In this document: positions 63,184 through 64,000 of the stretch, piece by piece
How positions within the stretch are numbered: the stretch's first letter is position 1
Layout of the letters: each line of letters starts with the position of its first letter
Notes under the pieces: generated by a model
Databases searched by the model: none
Seen by the model: the letters and a program-made list of their open reading frames with translations, nothing else
Told to the model about the DNA's origin: nothing
Program-made: the position numbers and the translations under genes
Assembly: GCA_029261405.1 (NCBI GenBank)
Contig: JAJDBK010000068.1
Span: forward strand, 46,486 to 110,485
DNA: 64,000 nt
Source of the DNA: Nitrospinaceae bacterium
GTDB lineage: Bacteria; Nitrospinota_A; UBA7883; JAJDBK01
Direction: 5' to 3'

Positions 63184-64000
63184 AGTCGTAGTTACCCTGC
63201 TTTTTTTCTCGCTGGCATCACCTGCTTTAGCGGGGGGTGTTTATAAATGGGTCGATAAGGATGGCTCGATCCATTTCACCGACGACCCGTCCAACATTCC
63301 CGCTGTCGGCAGGTCAGAGATAAAAACCGTTATCGAAGAGCCTGAAGAGCGCTCAATCGGAGTTGGTGGTGTGTATACCGCCGACCTCACACAGTCGGGC
63401 ATGAGTTTTTACGTCAGGGCCGATATAAACTCAGGCTCCCATGTGAACCTGCTGATTGATAGCGGGGCGGCCATAACCATCCTCACCGAAAAGACCGCCA
63501 GAAGTCTCGGACTACCGAAACCATCCGGCTTGCCGAAGATGCGGGTTATCACCGCTGGTGGAAAATCGTGGATACGGCTAGTCACGTTAAAAAGCGTCAA
63601 TGTCGGCGGCGCAATCGTCGAGGATGTGGAGGCGGGAATCACCGACCAGATCGGCGGAGAGATTGATGGTCTGCTGGGCATGAGTTTTCTCGGGGATTTT
63701 GTCTACCAGATAGACTCCGGGAAAAAGAAACTGGAACTTACCAACGAAAAACCTGACTCCGAAGTTTATGGCGGGCATGGGAAAGAGTGGTGGGCGCGAA
63801 AGTTCAAACGTGTCGATAATAACCGCAGACTATATAGCTACTATAACGATAAAGCGGCGAAAGGTCTGTTAACGAATGACGACAGGGAAAAAGCCAACAT
63901 CGACGGAATGTCCAAAAACGAGATAAATCGGGTGACCAGATATTACAAAGACCTTCACAGCCGCCTTTTCCGCAAAGCGATAAACGCCAAAGTACCGGCA
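63167..64000 (+). CDS. Secreted retropepsin-like aspartic protease with DUF4124 domain (partial)
   Basis: 278 residues to the window edge with no stop. A signal peptide (MTNLNRVVVTLLFFSLASPALA) is followed by DUF4124 (GGVYKWVDKDGSIHFTDDP). A retropepsin-like domain follows (about 85-190) with the catalytic LIDSGAAITIL and GLLGMSFLGDF. A basic, helical C-terminal region continues (KRVDNNRRLYSYYNDKAAKG) toward the edge. It begins inside the preceding gene's end, so it is co-translated with the DsbA-rhodanese fusion. The periplasmic location is inferred. Confidence 0.85.
   Translation, partial: MTNLNRVVVTLLFFSLASPALAGGVYKWVDKDGSIHFTDDPSNIPAVGRSEIKTVIEEPEERSIGVGGVYTADLTQSGMSFYVRADINSGSHVNLLIDSGAAITILTEKTARSLGLPKPSGLPKMRVITAGGKSWIRLVTLKSVNVGGAIVEDVEAGITDQIGGEIDGLLGMSFLGDFVYQIDSGKKKLELTNEKPDSEVYGGHGKEWWARKFKRVDNNRRLYSYYNDKAAKGLLTNDDREKANIDGMSKNEINRVTRYYKDLHSRLFRKAINAKVPA

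Overview
The window reads as a chromosomal segment of a motile, Gram-negative bacterium of moderate GC content. It has flagellar export and placement genes, a FliA sigma factor, an outer-membrane porin, a PilB-type pilus motor, a PilY1-like adhesin, chemoreceptor parts, a sigma-54 promoter and an NtrC-type activator. The mix resembles the former Deltaproteobacteria and relatives (Desulfobacterota, Nitrospinota, SAR324-like lineages). That placement is my inference from gene content, and no rRNA is present to settle it.

Layout. 1-6.2 kb: fliR(partial)-flhB-flhA-flhF-flhG plus a small membrane protein. 6.2-8.9 kb: a porin with its own promoter and terminator, then fliA. 9.2-13.1 kb: a four-gene operon of corrinoid protein, UroD-fold methyltransferase homologue, Cys-rich DUF1638-like protein and hybrid histidine kinase. 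13.4-16.6 kb (minus): GAF-PilB ATPase and LarE. 16.8-26.5 kb (plus): dnaN, a PilY1-like giant, the yggS-proC-yggT-yggU group, a lipoprotein, a TIM-barrel isomerase and a glycosyltransferase. 26.6-35 kb (minus): a long signalling run (receiver-like protein, CheW, double-sensor chemoreceptor, PAS-like small protein, hybrid kinase, NtrC-type regulator) behind a good sigma-54 promoter. 35.3-36.5 kb: rhlE. 37.4 kb: a small secreted protein behind an array of GGACA half-sites. 37.8-47.7 kb (minus): secA and, upstream of it, a six-gene MinD-like ATPase/glycosyltransferase/radical SAM/epimerase/aminotransferase operon. 47.8-51.5 kb (minus): dnaG-rpoD-tRNA-Ile(CAU). 51.6-57.8 kb (plus, with two minus membrane genes): HIT protein, rsmB, PASTA protein, rsmI, an alpha/beta hydrolase and a compact BglII-like/MT-A70 restriction-modification pair. 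57.7-61.3 kb (minus): nucleoside transporter, ahcY and an HTH-pseudocyclase regulator. 61.5-64 kb (plus): EI24/CysZ protein, DsbA-fold/rhodanese fusion and a retropepsin-like protease cut by the window edge.

The strongest candidates for something undescribed are: (a) the corrinoid/UroD/DUF1638/histidine-kinase operon, which looks like a methyl- or corrinoid-linked sensory pathway; (b) the HTH regulator next to ahcY, whose cyclase-like domain keeps the adenine-recognition residues but has lost catalytic ones, suggesting an adenosine/ATP sensor; and (c) the six-gene radical SAM/MinD-like operon. All calls rest on reading the sequence; no database search was run.
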